A DNA stretch of 64,000 nucleotides from Pelagibacterium flavum (GTDB lineage: Bacteria > Pseudomonadota > Alphaproteobacteria > Rhizobiales > Devosiaceae). Below are positions 53,717-64,000 of the stretch, one piece after another; position 1 is the first letter of the stretch; every line of letters starts with the position of its first letter. A program made the translations under genes and the position numbers. Below the pieces are notes generated by a model that searched no databases, had not been told where the DNA came from, and saw nothing but the letters and a program-made list of their open reading frames with translations. The stretch lies in the NCBI RefSeq assembly GCF_025854335.1, contig NZ_CP107716.1, positions 1,233,001-1,297,000 on the forward strand. The letters run 5' to 3'.

Positions 53717-54904
53717 TTACTCGGCCACGACTTCCATGCCCTTCTGCTCGCGCACCAGATTGATGAAGCGCTTGAAGAGGTAATGGGCGTCGTGCGGGCC
53801 GGGGGAGGCCTCAGGGTGATACTGGACCGAAAAGATCGGCTTGCCTTCAACGGCAAGGCCGGCGTTAGAGCCATCGAACAGCGATGTGTGGGTTTCGACC
53901 ACGCCGGTGGGCAGGCTGTCGCTGTCGACAGCGAAGCCGTGGTTCATCGAGGTGATCTCGACCTTGCCGGTGGTGAGGTCCTTGACCGGATGGTTGGCGC
54001 CGTGATGGCCCTGATGCATCTTTGTGGTCTTGCCGCCGAGGGCGAGGCCCAAAAGCTGGTGGCCGAGGCAGATGCCGAACACGGGCTTGCCGGTTTCCAT
54101 GACCTTCCTGATGGTCGGTACAGCATATTCGCCAGTCGCCGCGGGATCGCCGGGGCCATTGGAGAGAAATATCCCGTCGGGATTGTGCGCCATGATGTCT
54201 TCGACCGTCGCGGTGGCCGGAACGACCGTTACGCGGGCACCCTGATCGGCGATACAACGCAGGATGTTGCGCTTGGCACCGTAATCGATGGCTACAATGT
54301 GAAAATCGGGGTTTTCGACGCGGCCATAGCCCTCTCCCAGCCGCCAGCGGGTCTCGTCCCATTTGTAGGTCTGGGTGGTCGAGACTTCTTTGGCGAGATC
54401 GAGACCTTCGAGACCGGGGAACTGGTCGAGTTCGACCTTGAGCGCGGCGTCGTTGAAATTGCCGTCCGGAGAATGGGCGATCACGGCGTCGGCCATGCCC
54501 TTTTCGCGGATCAGGGCGGTCAGCGCGCGGGTATCGAGCCCGGCGATGCCGATGATGCCGCGCTTTTTGAGCCAGGCGTCGAGCCGTTCGGCGGCGCGGT
54601 AGTTGGACGGACTGGTGACGTCGGCCTTGATGACGGCACCGCGGATGCCAGAGGCGGCCGCCATGTTAACGGTCTCGATGTCTTCGTCGTTGGCGCCGAC
54701 ATTGCCGATATGGGGGAAGGTGAAGGTGATGATCTGGCCGGCGTAGGAGGGATCGGTCAGGATTTCCTGATAACCGGTCATGGCGGTGTTGAAGCACACT
54801 TCGCCGACGGCCGTACCGATAGCGCCGATGCCTTGGCCCTCAAGGCGCGTCCCATCGCGCAGGATAAGGACTGCGGTGGGGGCGGATTCTTTCCAACCGG
54901 ACAC
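53717..54904 (-). CDS. carA: Carbamoyl-phosphate synthase small subunit
   Basis: Glutamine amidotransferase subunit that feeds ammonia to CarB. A 395-residue protein: N-terminal CarA domain ('RDGTRLEGQGIGAIGTAVGEVCFNTAMTGYQEILTDPSYAGQIITFTFPHIGN' region) and class I amidotransferase with the nucleophile cysteine in 'VFGICLGHQLLGLA' (about 271) and His/Glu in 'VQYHPEASPGPHD' (about 353). It is divergent from yqeY, the usual order in this group before dnaG and rpoD. Confidence 0.98.
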   Translation of the reverse strand: MSGWKESAPTAVLILRDGTRLEGQGIGAIGTAVGEVCFNTAMTGYQEILTDPSYAGQIITFTFPHIGNVGANDEDIETVNMAAASGIRGAVIKADVTSPSNYRAAERLDAWLKKRGIIGIAGLDTRALTALIREKGMADAVIAHSPDGNFNDAALKVELDQFPGLEGLDLAKEVSTTQTYKWDETRWRLGEGYGRVENPDFHIVAIDYGAKRNILRCIADQGARVTVVPATATVEDIMAHNPDGIFLSNGPGDPAATGEYAVPTIRKVMETGKPVFGICLGHQLLGLALGGKTTKMHQGHHGANHPVKDLTTGKVEITSMNHGFAVDSDSLPTGVVETHTSLFDGSNAGLAVEGKPIFSVQYHPEASPGPHDAHYLFKRFINLVREQKGMEVVAE

Positions 54905-55245
54905 GGGGCTTCTCCATTTTCATGCATCAGAGCCATGTGGCTCTACGACTTTGTTTTGTCGTGCTTCCGGACCGAATGAGTGGTGTCCACTTATTCTGGA
55001 AGCGCTCCAGTTCAGGCGCGCGGAACCTCCGGCGATGGTCGCCGTCTGGTGGTTCTGCTCCGCCCTATATTGAATTTGCGCGAACCTATTTGAAGGGCAC
55101 GGCGCGGTCAACCGAGTCGTTGGGAATTGAAAGTGTTCAAAATCAAAAGCTTAGCATGAATCGGGCAAGCGATTGGCTTTGCGGACACGCTTGGGCTATA
55201 GGAACGGCACCAAAACAGGACAACGAACCTCAAGGGAAACCGATC
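54905..55245. other. carA-yqeY intergenic region with dispersed repeat (copy 4)
   Basis: No gene is supported. It holds a palindrome AGAGCCATGTGGCTCT (54929-54944) followed by the repeat unit with GGACCGAATGAGTGGTGTCC and ACTTATTCTGGAAGCGCTCC (to about 55010), related to the copies at 50083 and 31752. Promoters of carA and yqeY must lie between 55010 and 55240. No arginine or pyrimidine attenuator is evident. Confidence 0.5.
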
Positions 55246-55698
55246 ATGCGCGATCAGATCAGTGCTGCCATGAAGGACGCCATGAAGGCGCGCGACGGCC
55301 GCCGGACGACGACGCTGCGACTCATCAATGCCGCCATCAAGGACCGTGAAATCGCGGCGCGGGGCGAGGGCAAGGATGGCATCGGAGATGAGGATATCCT
55401 TGCCATCCTGCAAAAGATGGTCAAGCAGCGCGAGGAGTCGGCGGCACTTTACGGCCAGAACGGGCGGCCCGAACTCGAAGCGCAGGAGCGCGAGGAAATC
55501 GAGATCATCAAGGAATTCCTGCCAAAACCCCTGACCGAGGCCGAGGTCGATGCGGCGATCAAGGCGGCCATTGCCGAAACCGGAGCCGAAGGGCTGCGCG
55601 ACATGGGCAAGGTCGTGGGCGTGCTCAAGGCCAAATACCCCGGACAGATCGATTTCGGCCAGGCCTCCAAGCAGGTCAAGGCACAGCTCGGCGCCTGA
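55246..55698 (+). CDS. GatB/YqeY domain protein
   Basis: A 150-residue YqeY protein: 'AMKDAMKARDGRRTTTLRLINAAIKDREI' and 'KQREESAALYGQNGRPELEAQEREEIEIIKEFLPKPLTEAEVD' are diagnostic; the fold is the tail domain of GatB, thought to bind tRNA. The exact role is unclear. The start is ATG 55246 with AAGGG upstream; the longer frame leftwards crosses repeats. It neighbours carA, dnaG and rpoD as in many Rhizobiales. Confidence 0.94.
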   Translation: MRDQISAAMKDAMKARDGRRTTTLRLINAAIKDREIAARGEGKDGIGDEDILAILQKMVKQREESAALYGQNGRPELEAQEREEIEIIKEFLPKPLTEAEVDAAIKAAIAETGAEGLRDMGKVVGVLKAKYPGQIDFGQASKQVKAQLGA

Positions 55699-55759
55699 TC
55701 TTTTCTCACGCAAATATCAGGCGTAAGGTTCCCGGGTTGTTGCGGCTTAGGGGACTATC

Positions 55760-56317
55760 ATGGCTGACGAAAACAAGTCGTCGCGCTTTCCATCCATTCT
55801 CACCGGGCTTCGCGGGGTGCTGATGCTGCTCGCGGGGATTTATGCCGTACTGTTTCCCGGAGCGGCCCTTCTCGTGCTAACGACCCTGGCGGCGGCGCTG
55901 TTCGTCATCGACGGGGTGCTGGGTTTGTGGGCCATCACATTCGGAGGCGGTAAAACCGGCAATTTTTGGTTCGACGTGGTGCGCAATGCCCTCTCGATCG
56001 TCGTGGGCATCCTGATTCTCATCTCGCCGCTGCTGGGTACGCTGATTACCGCGGCATTCCTCGTTTATCTGGTTGCCTTTCAGGCGATTTTTGTCGGGGC
56101 CATGGAGATTGTCGTTGTCGTGCGCGAACGCGAACTCTACGCCAAGATCTGGCCGGTGCTGCTCAGCGGCGTGCTTTACGTCCTGTTCGGGCTCTTGCTT
56201 GCCTTCTGGCCGCTCGAGGCCGCCGTGGCCCTGGTCATGGTTGGCGGCGTGCTGATGATGGTCTTTGCCTTCGGCCTGCTTGGCCTTGCCTGGCGGCTTT
56301 GGCAAGCGGGCCACTGA
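55760..56317 (+). CDS. DUF308/HdeD-family membrane protein
   Basis: A 185-residue inner-membrane protein with six hydrophobic helices in three DUF308 repeats, each with a 'GVLMLLAGIYAVLFP'-like or 'LSGVLYVLFGLLLAFWPLEA'-like unit. HdeD protects E. coli at high density under acid stress; function in this group is not known. It is inserted between yqeY and dnaG, in the same direction. Confidence 0.88.
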   Translation: MADENKSSRFPSILTGLRGVLMLLAGIYAVLFPGAALLVLTTLAAALFVIDGVLGLWAITFGGGKTGNFWFDVVRNALSIVVGILILISPLLGTLITAAFLVYLVAFQAIFVGAMEIVVVVRERELYAKIWPVLLSGVLYVLFGLLLAFWPLEAAVALVMVGGVLMMVFAFGLLGLAWRLWQAGH

Positions 56318-56385
56318 GGCTGTGAATAAGGAGGAAAAGCGCGGGAACAGGTGACAAAGCGCCGGCTAGCGCTTACCTAACGTCC

Positions 56386-58308
56386 ATGCGCTTTTCCGAT
56401 CATTTTCTGGACGAGATTCGAAATCGCCTGCCGATAACGCAGGTGGTGGGCGAGCATGTGGTTTGGGACAAGCGCAAATCCCAGCCCGGCAAAGGCGATA
56501 TGTGGGCCTGCTGCCCGTTCCACGGTGAAAAGAGCCCCAGCTTTCATGCCGACGACCGGCGGGGGCGCTACCACTGTTTCGGATGTGGGGCGAGCGGAGA
56601 CCATTTCCGCTTTCTGACCGACAAGACAGGAATGAGCTTTCCCGAAGCGGTGGAGCTGCTGGCGGGGCGAGCAGGTGTGCCAATGCCCGCGCGGGATGAA
56701 AAGGCGGAAAAACGCGCTGAGGCAAGACGGTCGCTCTACGACGTCATGGATCTGGCGACGGCGTATTTCGTAGAAGCGCTGGCTCACAATGTGGGCGCGC
56801 GGGCCCGGGGCTATCTGCTTGAGCGTGGTGTGTCGGGCGCCATGCAGCAGCGGTTCAAGATCGGATTTGCGCCCGATAGCCGCAACGGACTGAAGGAGTT
56901 TCTGGCGGCCAACGGTGTTTCGGCCAAGGAAATGATCGATACGGGGCTGGTCGTCCATGGCGACGAGATTCCCGTGCCCTATGACCGGTTTCGCAACCGA
57001 CTGATGTTTCCCATTACAGACTTCCGCGGGCGGGTGATCGCCTTCGGCGGCCGGGCGCTGAGCGCCGATGTCGCGGCCAAATATCTCAATTCCCCGGAAA
57101 CCGAGCTCTTTCACAAGCGCCAGACGCTCTACAACGGGCAAGCGGCGCGGCAGGCAGGATATGACGGCAAGCCGCTGATCGTTGTCGAAGGTTATCTAGA
57201 TGTTATCGCCGCGGTGGCCGCTGGCTTTGAAGGCGCGGTGGCGCCGCTCGGGACGGCGCTGACCGAAGATCATCTCAATCTTCTCTGGCGCATGACCGAT
57301 ATCCCGGTTTTGTGTTTCGATGGCGACAGCGCCGGGATGCGGGCCGCCGAGCGCTCTGTCGATATAGCGCTACCCATGCTCAAACCGGGCAAGAGCGTTT
57401 CGATCGTCACGCTGCCCGGCGGGCTCGATCCGGACGACCTCATCAAACAGCAGGGGCGGCAGGCCTTTGCCGAGCTGATCGCAGGTGGTCGGTCGCTGGC
57501 AGATGCGGTTTGGGCCATGGAGACGGCGGGGGGCATTCCCGAAGCGCCCGAGCAGCGCGCGGCGCTGGAGGCGCGGCTGCGTGAACGCGCTGCGCGGATC
57601 GCCGATGTTTCAGTGCGGCGCCATTACAGTCAGGCGTTCGACGAAAAAATCTCGTCGCTGTTTATCTCGACGCGGGGGCAGTACCGGCGCGAGGGGCGAA
57701 ATAATGGATATGATCAACGGCGCACCGGACAGCGCGGTAACCCCAAGATGCTGGTTTCCGATACCTTGCGCAATTCGCGGCTGTTGAAAGGCGCTGCGAC
57801 GCCGGGCGTCATTCCGCGGGAAGCCGTGATTTTGATGAGTCTCGTCAATCACCCAGAACTGGCGCAGGCCCGGCTGGAAGCGTTGGCGGAAATCGAATTC
57901 CAGTCATTGCCGGCGCGACAGGTGTTGGCGGCATTTCTCGATCTTGTGACCGTCCATCCCGATCTTGGACCCAACGGGATCGTCGAAGCGCTGATCGCGC
58001 GTGGGCACGGGCCCGTGCTGGACCAAATGCGCAGCCAATTGGCGCGGCAAGGGATATGGCAGGCCGATGCGGATACCGCGCAGTCGGACGCAGAAACAGG
58101 ATTAAAGCACTCGCTGGCCTTGCATTACAAATCCGTTCAACTAAATAGGGAACTCAAAGCAGCCGAACTGGCGCTAGGCGAAGACCTGAGCGAAAACGCA
58201 TTCGAGCGGCTGCGTGACATCCAGAATCAGATTTCCAGTGTCGACGGTACTGAGGCATTGATCGAGGGATTTGGTTCGCTATCCGGGCGTGCGACGCGGA
58301 GTCTTTGA
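56386..58308 (+). CDS. dnaG: DNA primase
   Basis: Makes RNA primers for replication. The 640 residues show the CHC2 zinc finger C43-x2-H46...C64-x2-C67 ('CPFHGEKSPSF', 'YHCFGCGASGDHF'), the catalytic TOPRIM core ('VVEGYLDVIAAVAAG', about 267, and 'LCFDGDSAGMRAAERS', about 308), and a C-terminal helicase-binding region (about 490-630) that contacts DnaB. It is followed by rpoD, as in the macromolecular synthesis operon but without rpsU. Confidence 0.97.
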   Translation: MRFSDHFLDEIRNRLPITQVVGEHVVWDKRKSQPGKGDMWACCPFHGEKSPSFHADDRRGRYHCFGCGASGDHFRFLTDKTGMSFPEAVELLAGRAGVPMPARDEKAEKRAEARRSLYDVMDLATAYFVEALAHNVGARARGYLLERGVSGAMQQRFKIGFAPDSRNGLKEFLAANGVSAKEMIDTGLVVHGDEIPVPYDRFRNRLMFPITDFRGRVIAFGGRALSADVAAKYLNSPETELFHKRQTLYNGQAARQAGYDGKPLIVVEGYLDVIAAVAAGFEGAVAPLGTALTEDHLNLLWRMTDIPVLCFDGDSAGMRAAERSVDIALPMLKPGKSVSIVTLPGGLDPDDLIKQQGRQAFAELIAGGRSLADAVWAMETAGGIPEAPEQRAALEARLRERAARIADVSVRRHYSQAFDEKISSLFISTRGQYRREGRNNGYDQRRTGQRGNPKMLVSDTLRNSRLLKGAATPGVIPREAVILMSLVNHPELAQARLEALAEIEFQSLPARQVLAAFLDLVTVHPDLGPNGIVEALIARGHGPVLDQMRSQLARQGIWQADADTAQSDAETGLKHSLALHYKSVQLNRELKAAELALGEDLSENAFERLRDIQNQISSVDGTEALIEGFGSLSGRATRSL

Positions 58309-58509
58309 AAAAAGATGATTCGTGTCTGTGCGCTTTTGCGTGTATGGAGCGCTCCTACAGCAAATGGATTCGAACCAGAATCAGGGTTGTTTCGCATCAA
58401 AGAAGCGATTTGTTAACCCTGTGATGTCTTTCAATCCCAGTTCATGTGCGATCATCGGGTGATGACACCAGTGCCGCAAACCATGGTGCGGCTCAGGAGA
58501 GCGAACTAT

Positions 58510-60582
<2,073 letters not shown>

Positions 60583-60652
60583 TCCAGCTGGCGTTAAGCT
60601 GGTGACAAATCGGGGCGGCCAATGGCCGCCTCGTGCATATGGAGGGTTTGCG

Positions 60653-60937
60653 ATGTCGTTTTGGAAAAATCTGTTCGGTGGTGGCGAAAAGCAGCCAGCA
60701 GCGCCCAGTGTCGACGCCCAGGAAGAGTTCGAGGGCTATCTCATCAAGGCGAGTTTGATGAAAGCGGGCGGTGAATATCAGATCGCCGGAACCATCGAGA
60801 AAGAGATCGATGGGGAGACCAAGACCTATTCCTTCATCCGGGCCGACAAATTTTCCAACAAGGATGACTGCGTCGCCGCGACCCTAGGCAAAGGCCGGCA
60901 AATCATCAAAGAGCAGGGCCGCTTCCTGTTCGACTAG
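60653..60937 (+). CDS. HlyU-family protein
   Basis: A 94-residue protein of PF10115 (HlyU-like): 'SFWKNLFGGGEK' at the N-terminus, 'EEFEGYLIKASLMKAGGEYQIAGTIEKEIDGE' and 'SFIRADKFSNKDDCVAATLGKGRQIIKEQG'. Vibrio HlyU-named members are described as activators, but this alphaproteobacterial branch has no established function. ATG 60653 has GGAGGG upstream. A partial copy of the dispersed repeat may lie just after the stop (60941-60972). Confidence 0.82.
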   Translation: MSFWKNLFGGGEKQPAAPSVDAQEEFEGYLIKASLMKAGGEYQIAGTIEKEIDGETKTYSFIRADKFSNKDDCVAATLGKGRQIIKEQGRFLFD

Positions 60938-61045
60938 AGAATTCCTACATTTTCCGGACGCGCTCCAGGTTTGTCGCTCTGCAAAAATCAAAGATGGGCT
61001 GTCGCGCTGGCGACAGCCCTGTTCAATTTCAAGATTGGAAACCCT

Positions 61046-61270
61046 ATGGCCAGAAAGCCAACCATGCGCACGGAGTTCGTGCTTTTCGACATCGTCTATG
61101 AGGATGGCAGCCAACGATCCAACCGCAAGGTGGATGCCGGGTTGCTTGGCGGGCTCGATGGCGATGAACCGGCGCTGACCGCGATTATGGATCAGGACCG
61201 GGCAATTTCGGAAAAATCGGGTGTGCCGCCGCTCAAGATCACGTCGATCAAGCGCAGCGGCAAGAAGTAG
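61046..61270 (+). CDS. Hypothetical protein, 74 aa
   Basis: I do not recognise it. ATG 61046 (weak SD GGAAA) opens a small soluble protein with a beta-strand start 'RTEFVLFDIVYEDGSQRSNRKV' and a Gly/Asp-rich middle, ending in basic residues 'SIKRSGKK'. The frame before the ATG is not supported. It converges with the small membrane protein gene at 61279. Confidence 0.6.
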   Translation: MARKPTMRTEFVLFDIVYEDGSQRSNRKVDAGLLGGLDGDEPALTAIMDQDRAISEKSGVPPLKITSIKRSGKK

Positions 61271-61278
61271 GGTGGACG

Positions 61279-61452
61279 TCAGGACGTGCTGACTGTCGGT
61301 TCGGGAACGATTTCGGGACGCCCCGTTGAGTTCTCGCTACCGACAGTGAGGGCAAACCAGGCAAAAGCCAGGACGGCGAGGATCGCGACAACTCGCAGGA
61401 CGATGTGGCCAAAGCCTGCATGGCGCGTCTGATCCGGGTCGAGATAGGTCAT
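61279..61452 (-). CDS. Small membrane protein, 57 aa
   Basis: ATG 61452 follows a strong GGGAGG with a 6-base gap. The protein is a charged leader ('MTYLDPDQTRHAGFGH') then one membrane helix 'VLRVVAILAVLAFAWFALTV' (about 18-37) and a Pro/Thr/Ser tail. No family is recognised. Its stop lies 9 bases from the convergent stop at 61270. Confidence 0.68.
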   Translation of the reverse strand: MTYLDPDQTRHAGFGHIVLRVVAILAVLAFAWFALTVGSENSTGRPEIVPEPTVSTS

Positions 61453-61518
61453 GCCAACCTCCCGCTTCCACGTTCGATCAATGTTAAGCGCAAAACCCGC
61501 GATTCGTTCCCGAAAATT

Positions 61519-62130
61519 CTAACGAGCCGCAGCCTTGTGAATTTCGGCCACCAGCGCGTCGGGCAGGCCGAGACGGCTGGCCAGGGCTTCAAGATAGGCG
61601 CGTTCGGTTGCCGTGTCGGCGTCGATAGCAACGAGTGAGGCCGCGTATATCTCGGCGGCGTGTTCGGGCGTATCGGCACCGCGCACCACCGCTTCGATAT
61701 CGAGCGGGGTCGAAAGCTCATCAAACACAAATGCCTTTTCCTGGGCAGACAGGCTCATGTCCTCGAGCCGTTGGAATATGCGCTCCTTTTCGTCCCCGTC
61801 GATACGCCCATCAGCCTTGGCGGCCGAAATCATGGCGCGCACCAATGCCTTACCCAGCGCCTCCTGTCCGATCTCGTCGGACGGCGCGGGCATGAACGGG
61901 CCCGGGGGAGGGGTTTCGACATCCGGGGCGGTGTTGTCCTGCCGGCTTTTCTGCCAGGCGTTGTAGGCGAGACCACCGATCGCAGCGAGGGCGCCATATT
62001 TGGCAATCTTCTTGATGCTTCCACCGCCCAGCAGCATGCCCGCAGCGAGGCCTGCGGCGCCTGCACCGGCTGTGCGCTGCATGTTTGGATCGGTCTTGAG
62101 GGCCGTTACGATCTTGTCGATGTCGAACAT
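61519..62130 (-). CDS. DUF533/TerB-like protein
   Basis: A 203-residue protein starting 'MFDIDKIVTALKTDPNMQRTAGAGAAG' at ATG 62130. A glycine/alanine-rich hydrophobic segment (about 20-60, 'GLAAGMLLGGGSIKKIAKYGALAAIGGLAY') may insert in a membrane; after a proline-rich linker, a TerB-like all-helical domain follows (about 95-200, 'LVRAMISAAKADGRIDGDEKERIFQRL'), with acidic metal-binding residues. This is the DUF533 (YebE) family, known as envelope-stress targets in enterobacteria; function is not settled. Confidence 0.85.
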   Translation of the reverse strand: MFDIDKIVTALKTDPNMQRTAGAGAAGLAAGMLLGGGSIKKIAKYGALAAIGGLAYNAWQKSRQDNTAPDVETPPPGPFMPAPSDEIGQEALGKALVRAMISAAKADGRIDGDEKERIFQRLEDMSLSAQEKAFVFDELSTPLDIEAVVRGADTPEHAAEIYAASLVAIDADTATERAYLEALASRLGLPDALVAEIHKAAAR

Positions 62131-62259
62131 TGCGTAAAAAGAATCTCCGATATTTTCCTGAAGCACACAAATGGGGATTGCGGGCAAACTGCGCAAGAAA
62201 TCTTTCCAATCTTTAAGGAGGCTCCTTATCCTTGCGTCCAAGCGGGTGGAGAATTGGTA

Positions 62260-62889
62260 TTGGAAAAGGTCGACTTCAAAAAGCAGCTCAAATCGCTATA
62301 CGGCCCGACAAAGTCGAAAGGTTTCCACGTCGTCGACGTGCCCACCATGCGGTTTCTGATGATCGACGGGCACGGGGATCCCAATGTCGAGCGGTCCTAT
62401 CGTGAGGCGGTCGAGACACTCTATGGCGTCGCCTATGCGCTAAAATTCGCCTCCAAGGCCCAATTGAACAGGGATTACACCGTCCCGCCGCTCGAAGGGC
62501 TGTGGTGGGCAAAGAATATGCGGAGTTTTGTTGCCCGTGAGAAGGACAAATGGGACTGGACGATGATGATCATGGTGCCAGACTGGATCGGTCCGGCGAT
62601 GATTGCGTCAACCATCGAGGCGGTCCGCAAAAAGAAGCAACCGCCGGCGTTGGATCTGTTGCGGGTCGAGGCGCTGGAGGAAGGCAGGGCCGTGCAGGTG
62701 CTTCACATCGGCTCGTATGATGAGGAAGGGCCCGTTCTGGCCCGGATGCACGATCACTATCTGCCCGAAAATGGATGGGTGCCCACCGGCAAACATCACG
62801 AAATCTATCTTGGCGATCCGCGCAAGACAGCGCCTGAAAAACTCAAAACGGTCTTGCGGCAACCGGTAAAGGAAAGGCCGGAGCGCTAG
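62260..62889 (+). CDS. GyrI-like small-molecule-binding protein
   Basis: A 209-residue stand-alone GyrI-like (SRPBCC-like/AraC effector-binding) domain: 'VDFKKQLKSLYGPTKSKGFHVVDVPTMRFLMIDGHGDPN' at the N-terminus and 'HHEIYLGDPRKTAPEKLKTVLRQPV' at the end are typical of its PF06445 subfamily. Some of these proteins hydrolyse or sequester xenobiotics. The start is probably TTG 62260, with GGTGGAG upstream; no ATG exists before residue 31. A terminator follows (62873-62900). Confidence 0.83.
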   Translation: MEKVDFKKQLKSLYGPTKSKGFHVVDVPTMRFLMIDGHGDPNVERSYREAVETLYGVAYALKFASKAQLNRDYTVPPLEGLWWAKNMRSFVAREKDKWDWTMMIMVPDWIGPAMIASTIEAVRKKKQPPALDLLRVEALEEGRAVQVLHIGSYDEEGPVLARMHDHYLPENGWVPTGKHHEIYLGDPRKTAPEKLKTVLRQPVKERPER

Positions 62890-62900
62890 CCCCGGCCTTT
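62873..62900. terminator. Bidirectional terminator between convergent genes
   Basis: AAAGGCCGG (62873-62881) pairs with CCGGCCTTT (62892-62900). It spans the stop of the GyrI-like gene and lies 27 bases from the stop of the OmpA-like gene, both converging here. Confidence 0.75.
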
Positions 62901-62926
62901 GGTCTTTGTGCGTTGTACGTCCGTAT

Positions 62927-64000
62927 TTATCCGGCGGCGCCGTTCATCGGGGTGATGAGCGGGGTGATGCGGCGGATCGTGACGCGGCGGTTGGTGCGTT
63001 CAGCGGCCTGCGTGTTGACCTTGAGATAGCGCTCGCCATAGCCCTGCGTCGCAAGGTTTTCGGCGGGGACGCCATAAACGCGGGTCAGTGCGTAGGCAAC
63101 AGCTTCGGCACGACGGTCGGACAGGGCCAGATTGGAGATGTCCGATCCCACGGCGTCAGTATGGCCCTCGATGAGGAAGGTCTCCGCCGGATTGTCCCGG
63201 ATCAGCGCAAGCATGGCGTTGGCCGTCGCCGAGAGCGTACCGATCTCGCTTTGCGAGATGTTGGCGCTGCCCGTTTCGAAGGTCAGGTCGGCGATCTCAA
63301 GACGGCGAACCATGTCGCGCAGACGGGACGAGCGTTTGACTTCGTCGATCGTGTAGTAGCGCTGAATGGTTTCCACCGGCGGCTGGTCCAGGAAGGTTGC
63401 GACCTGCTGTTCATTGGCGACCGACGCGTTAAGGACATATTCGCTGGGCGGAATATTGAGCACCAGCGGCGGGAGTTGGCGGCCCGGATCGATCCAGCGG
63501 CCCTGATCGTCATAGCGGCGATAGCTGGGATCGACGTAAACGAGCAGGATTTCACGCCCGTCCGGCTCGATCCGCGAGCGGCGGATAACGTCACCGTACC
63601 GATCGCGGATCGTCACGATGCGGCTGCCATCGGCGCGCAGGATGGTTTCGCGGGTGCGCCCATCCGACAGGTTCTCGACGTAATACTGCTGATCGTCGGG
63701 ATAGACGATACGTGGGGTATCGGGAGTGTTGATGAACTGGTTGGCGCCGATCGCAAAGATCGTGGCCAGGCCGATGGTGGCGATGATTTCTGCGTTGGAG
63801 GGACCTTCGCGGACCGGACCGACGAGAACGCCGCCCTGTTGGTTGGCTTGCTGCTGGCCCGAACGTTCCTGAAGGGTCGCCGCAGACGATGCCGATGCAG
63901 CCTCCTCGATCTCCTGGATCGAGACTTCCTGACGGTCCTGGCCCTCCTCGGTTTCAATCGACGGAATTTCGGTCACATCGATCTGTTCGGGGGCAGGGGC
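62927..64000 (-). CDS. OmpA-family protein, 5' end beyond the window
   Basis: The visible part (about 357 codons) has an acidic, Gln/Glu-rich leader, a hydrophobic helix ('AEIIATIGLATIFAIGANQF'), a beta-rich middle ('RIVTIRDRYGDVIRRSRIEPDGREILLVY'), and a C-terminal OmpA/Pal peptidoglycan-binding domain ('LTFETGSANISQSEIGTL', 'FLIEGHTDAVGSDISNLALSDRRAEAVAYAL', 'GYGERYLKVNT'). The conserved 'GHTDAVGSD...LSDRRA' contacts diaminopimelate. The frame stays open leftward of the GTG at 63976 to the window edge with proline-rich residues, so the true start is outside. It anchors the envelope to the cell wall. Confidence 0.9.
   Translation of the reverse strand, partial: APAPEQIDVTEIPSIETEEGQDRQEVSIQEIEEAASASSAATLQERSGQQQANQQGGVLVGPVREGPSNAEIIATIGLATIFAIGANQFINTPDTPRIVYPDDQQYYVENLSDGRTRETILRADGSRIVTIRDRYGDVIRRSRIEPDGREILLVYVDPSYRRYDDQGRWIDPGRQLPPLVLNIPPSEYVLNASVANEQQVATFLDQPPVETIQRYYTIDEVKRSSRLRDMVRRLEIADLTFETGSANISQSEIGTLSATANAMLALIRDNPAETFLIEGHTDAVGSDISNLALSDRRAEAVAYALTRVYGVPAENLATQGYGERYLKVNTQAAERTNRRVTIRRITPLITPMNGAAG

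Overview
The window looks like chromosomal DNA of an alphaproteobacterium of the order Hyphomicrobiales, plausibly a Devosiaceae member (Devosia/Pelagibacterium-like). Grounds are the high GC content, the cluster carA-yqeY-dnaG-rpoD, the pair trxB plus LsrB/VtlR-type LysR regulator, a RirA-type iron-responsive operator, an Omp25-like porin and AT-rich palindromic intergenic repeats of the Rhizobiales kind. Genus is an inference; no rRNA or tRNA was seen.

Left end (1-3450) is the accessory part. A promoter, a 230-bp hairpin-rich leader, a 53-codon ORF, an XRE-family HTH gene and the first ~49 codons of a retron-like reverse transcriptase lie in one orientation. The reverse transcriptase is cut by an IS5-family element (CTAG target duplication), and behind the IS the gene does not resume: REP-like composite repeats begin at once. 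I read this as a degraded HTH-type retron. A stand-alone GIY-YIG nuclease sits between two copies of the same repeat.

3480-15800 carries uvrB, an acyl-CoA dehydrogenase, a divergent MAPEG/LysR pair with a palindromic operator candidate, a tandem HD/HD-GYP protein, a solitary HNH endonuclease and a heterodimeric ABC exporter pair. 16190-20180 is a self-contained import locus: ATPase, permease, NMT1/THI5-like binding protein, an allophanate-hydrolase C-terminal-like protein and a convergent GntR regulator. The same 13-bp palindromic motif lies before the ATPase gene and before the regulator gene.

20490-29320 holds a chemoreceptor, an orphan iron-siderophore binding protein behind a RirA box, cell-envelope proteins (RlpA, SH3/crystallin), a MOSC protein, a thioesterase coupled to tdk, an EamA exporter and a CBS protein. 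29480-34900 holds aspartate aminotransferase, then a 700-bp array of three tandem small-RNA modules on the minus strand with seven CCUCCUCCC anti-Shine-Dalgarno motifs and three terminators, followed by lsrB, trxB, greA and a cold-shock gene.

35390-55000 is mostly housekeeping: threonine aldolase, carB, aldo/keto reductase, aidB, a coupled trio ending in a zinc peptidase, cpdB, a serine hydrolase and carA. 55240-64000 runs yqeY, a DUF308 membrane protein, dnaG, rpoD, an HlyU-like protein, small hypothetical genes and an OmpA-family gene that runs off the right edge. Starts were moved from the longest ORF to the codon with the best ribosome binding site or family N-terminus; this is stated per entry.
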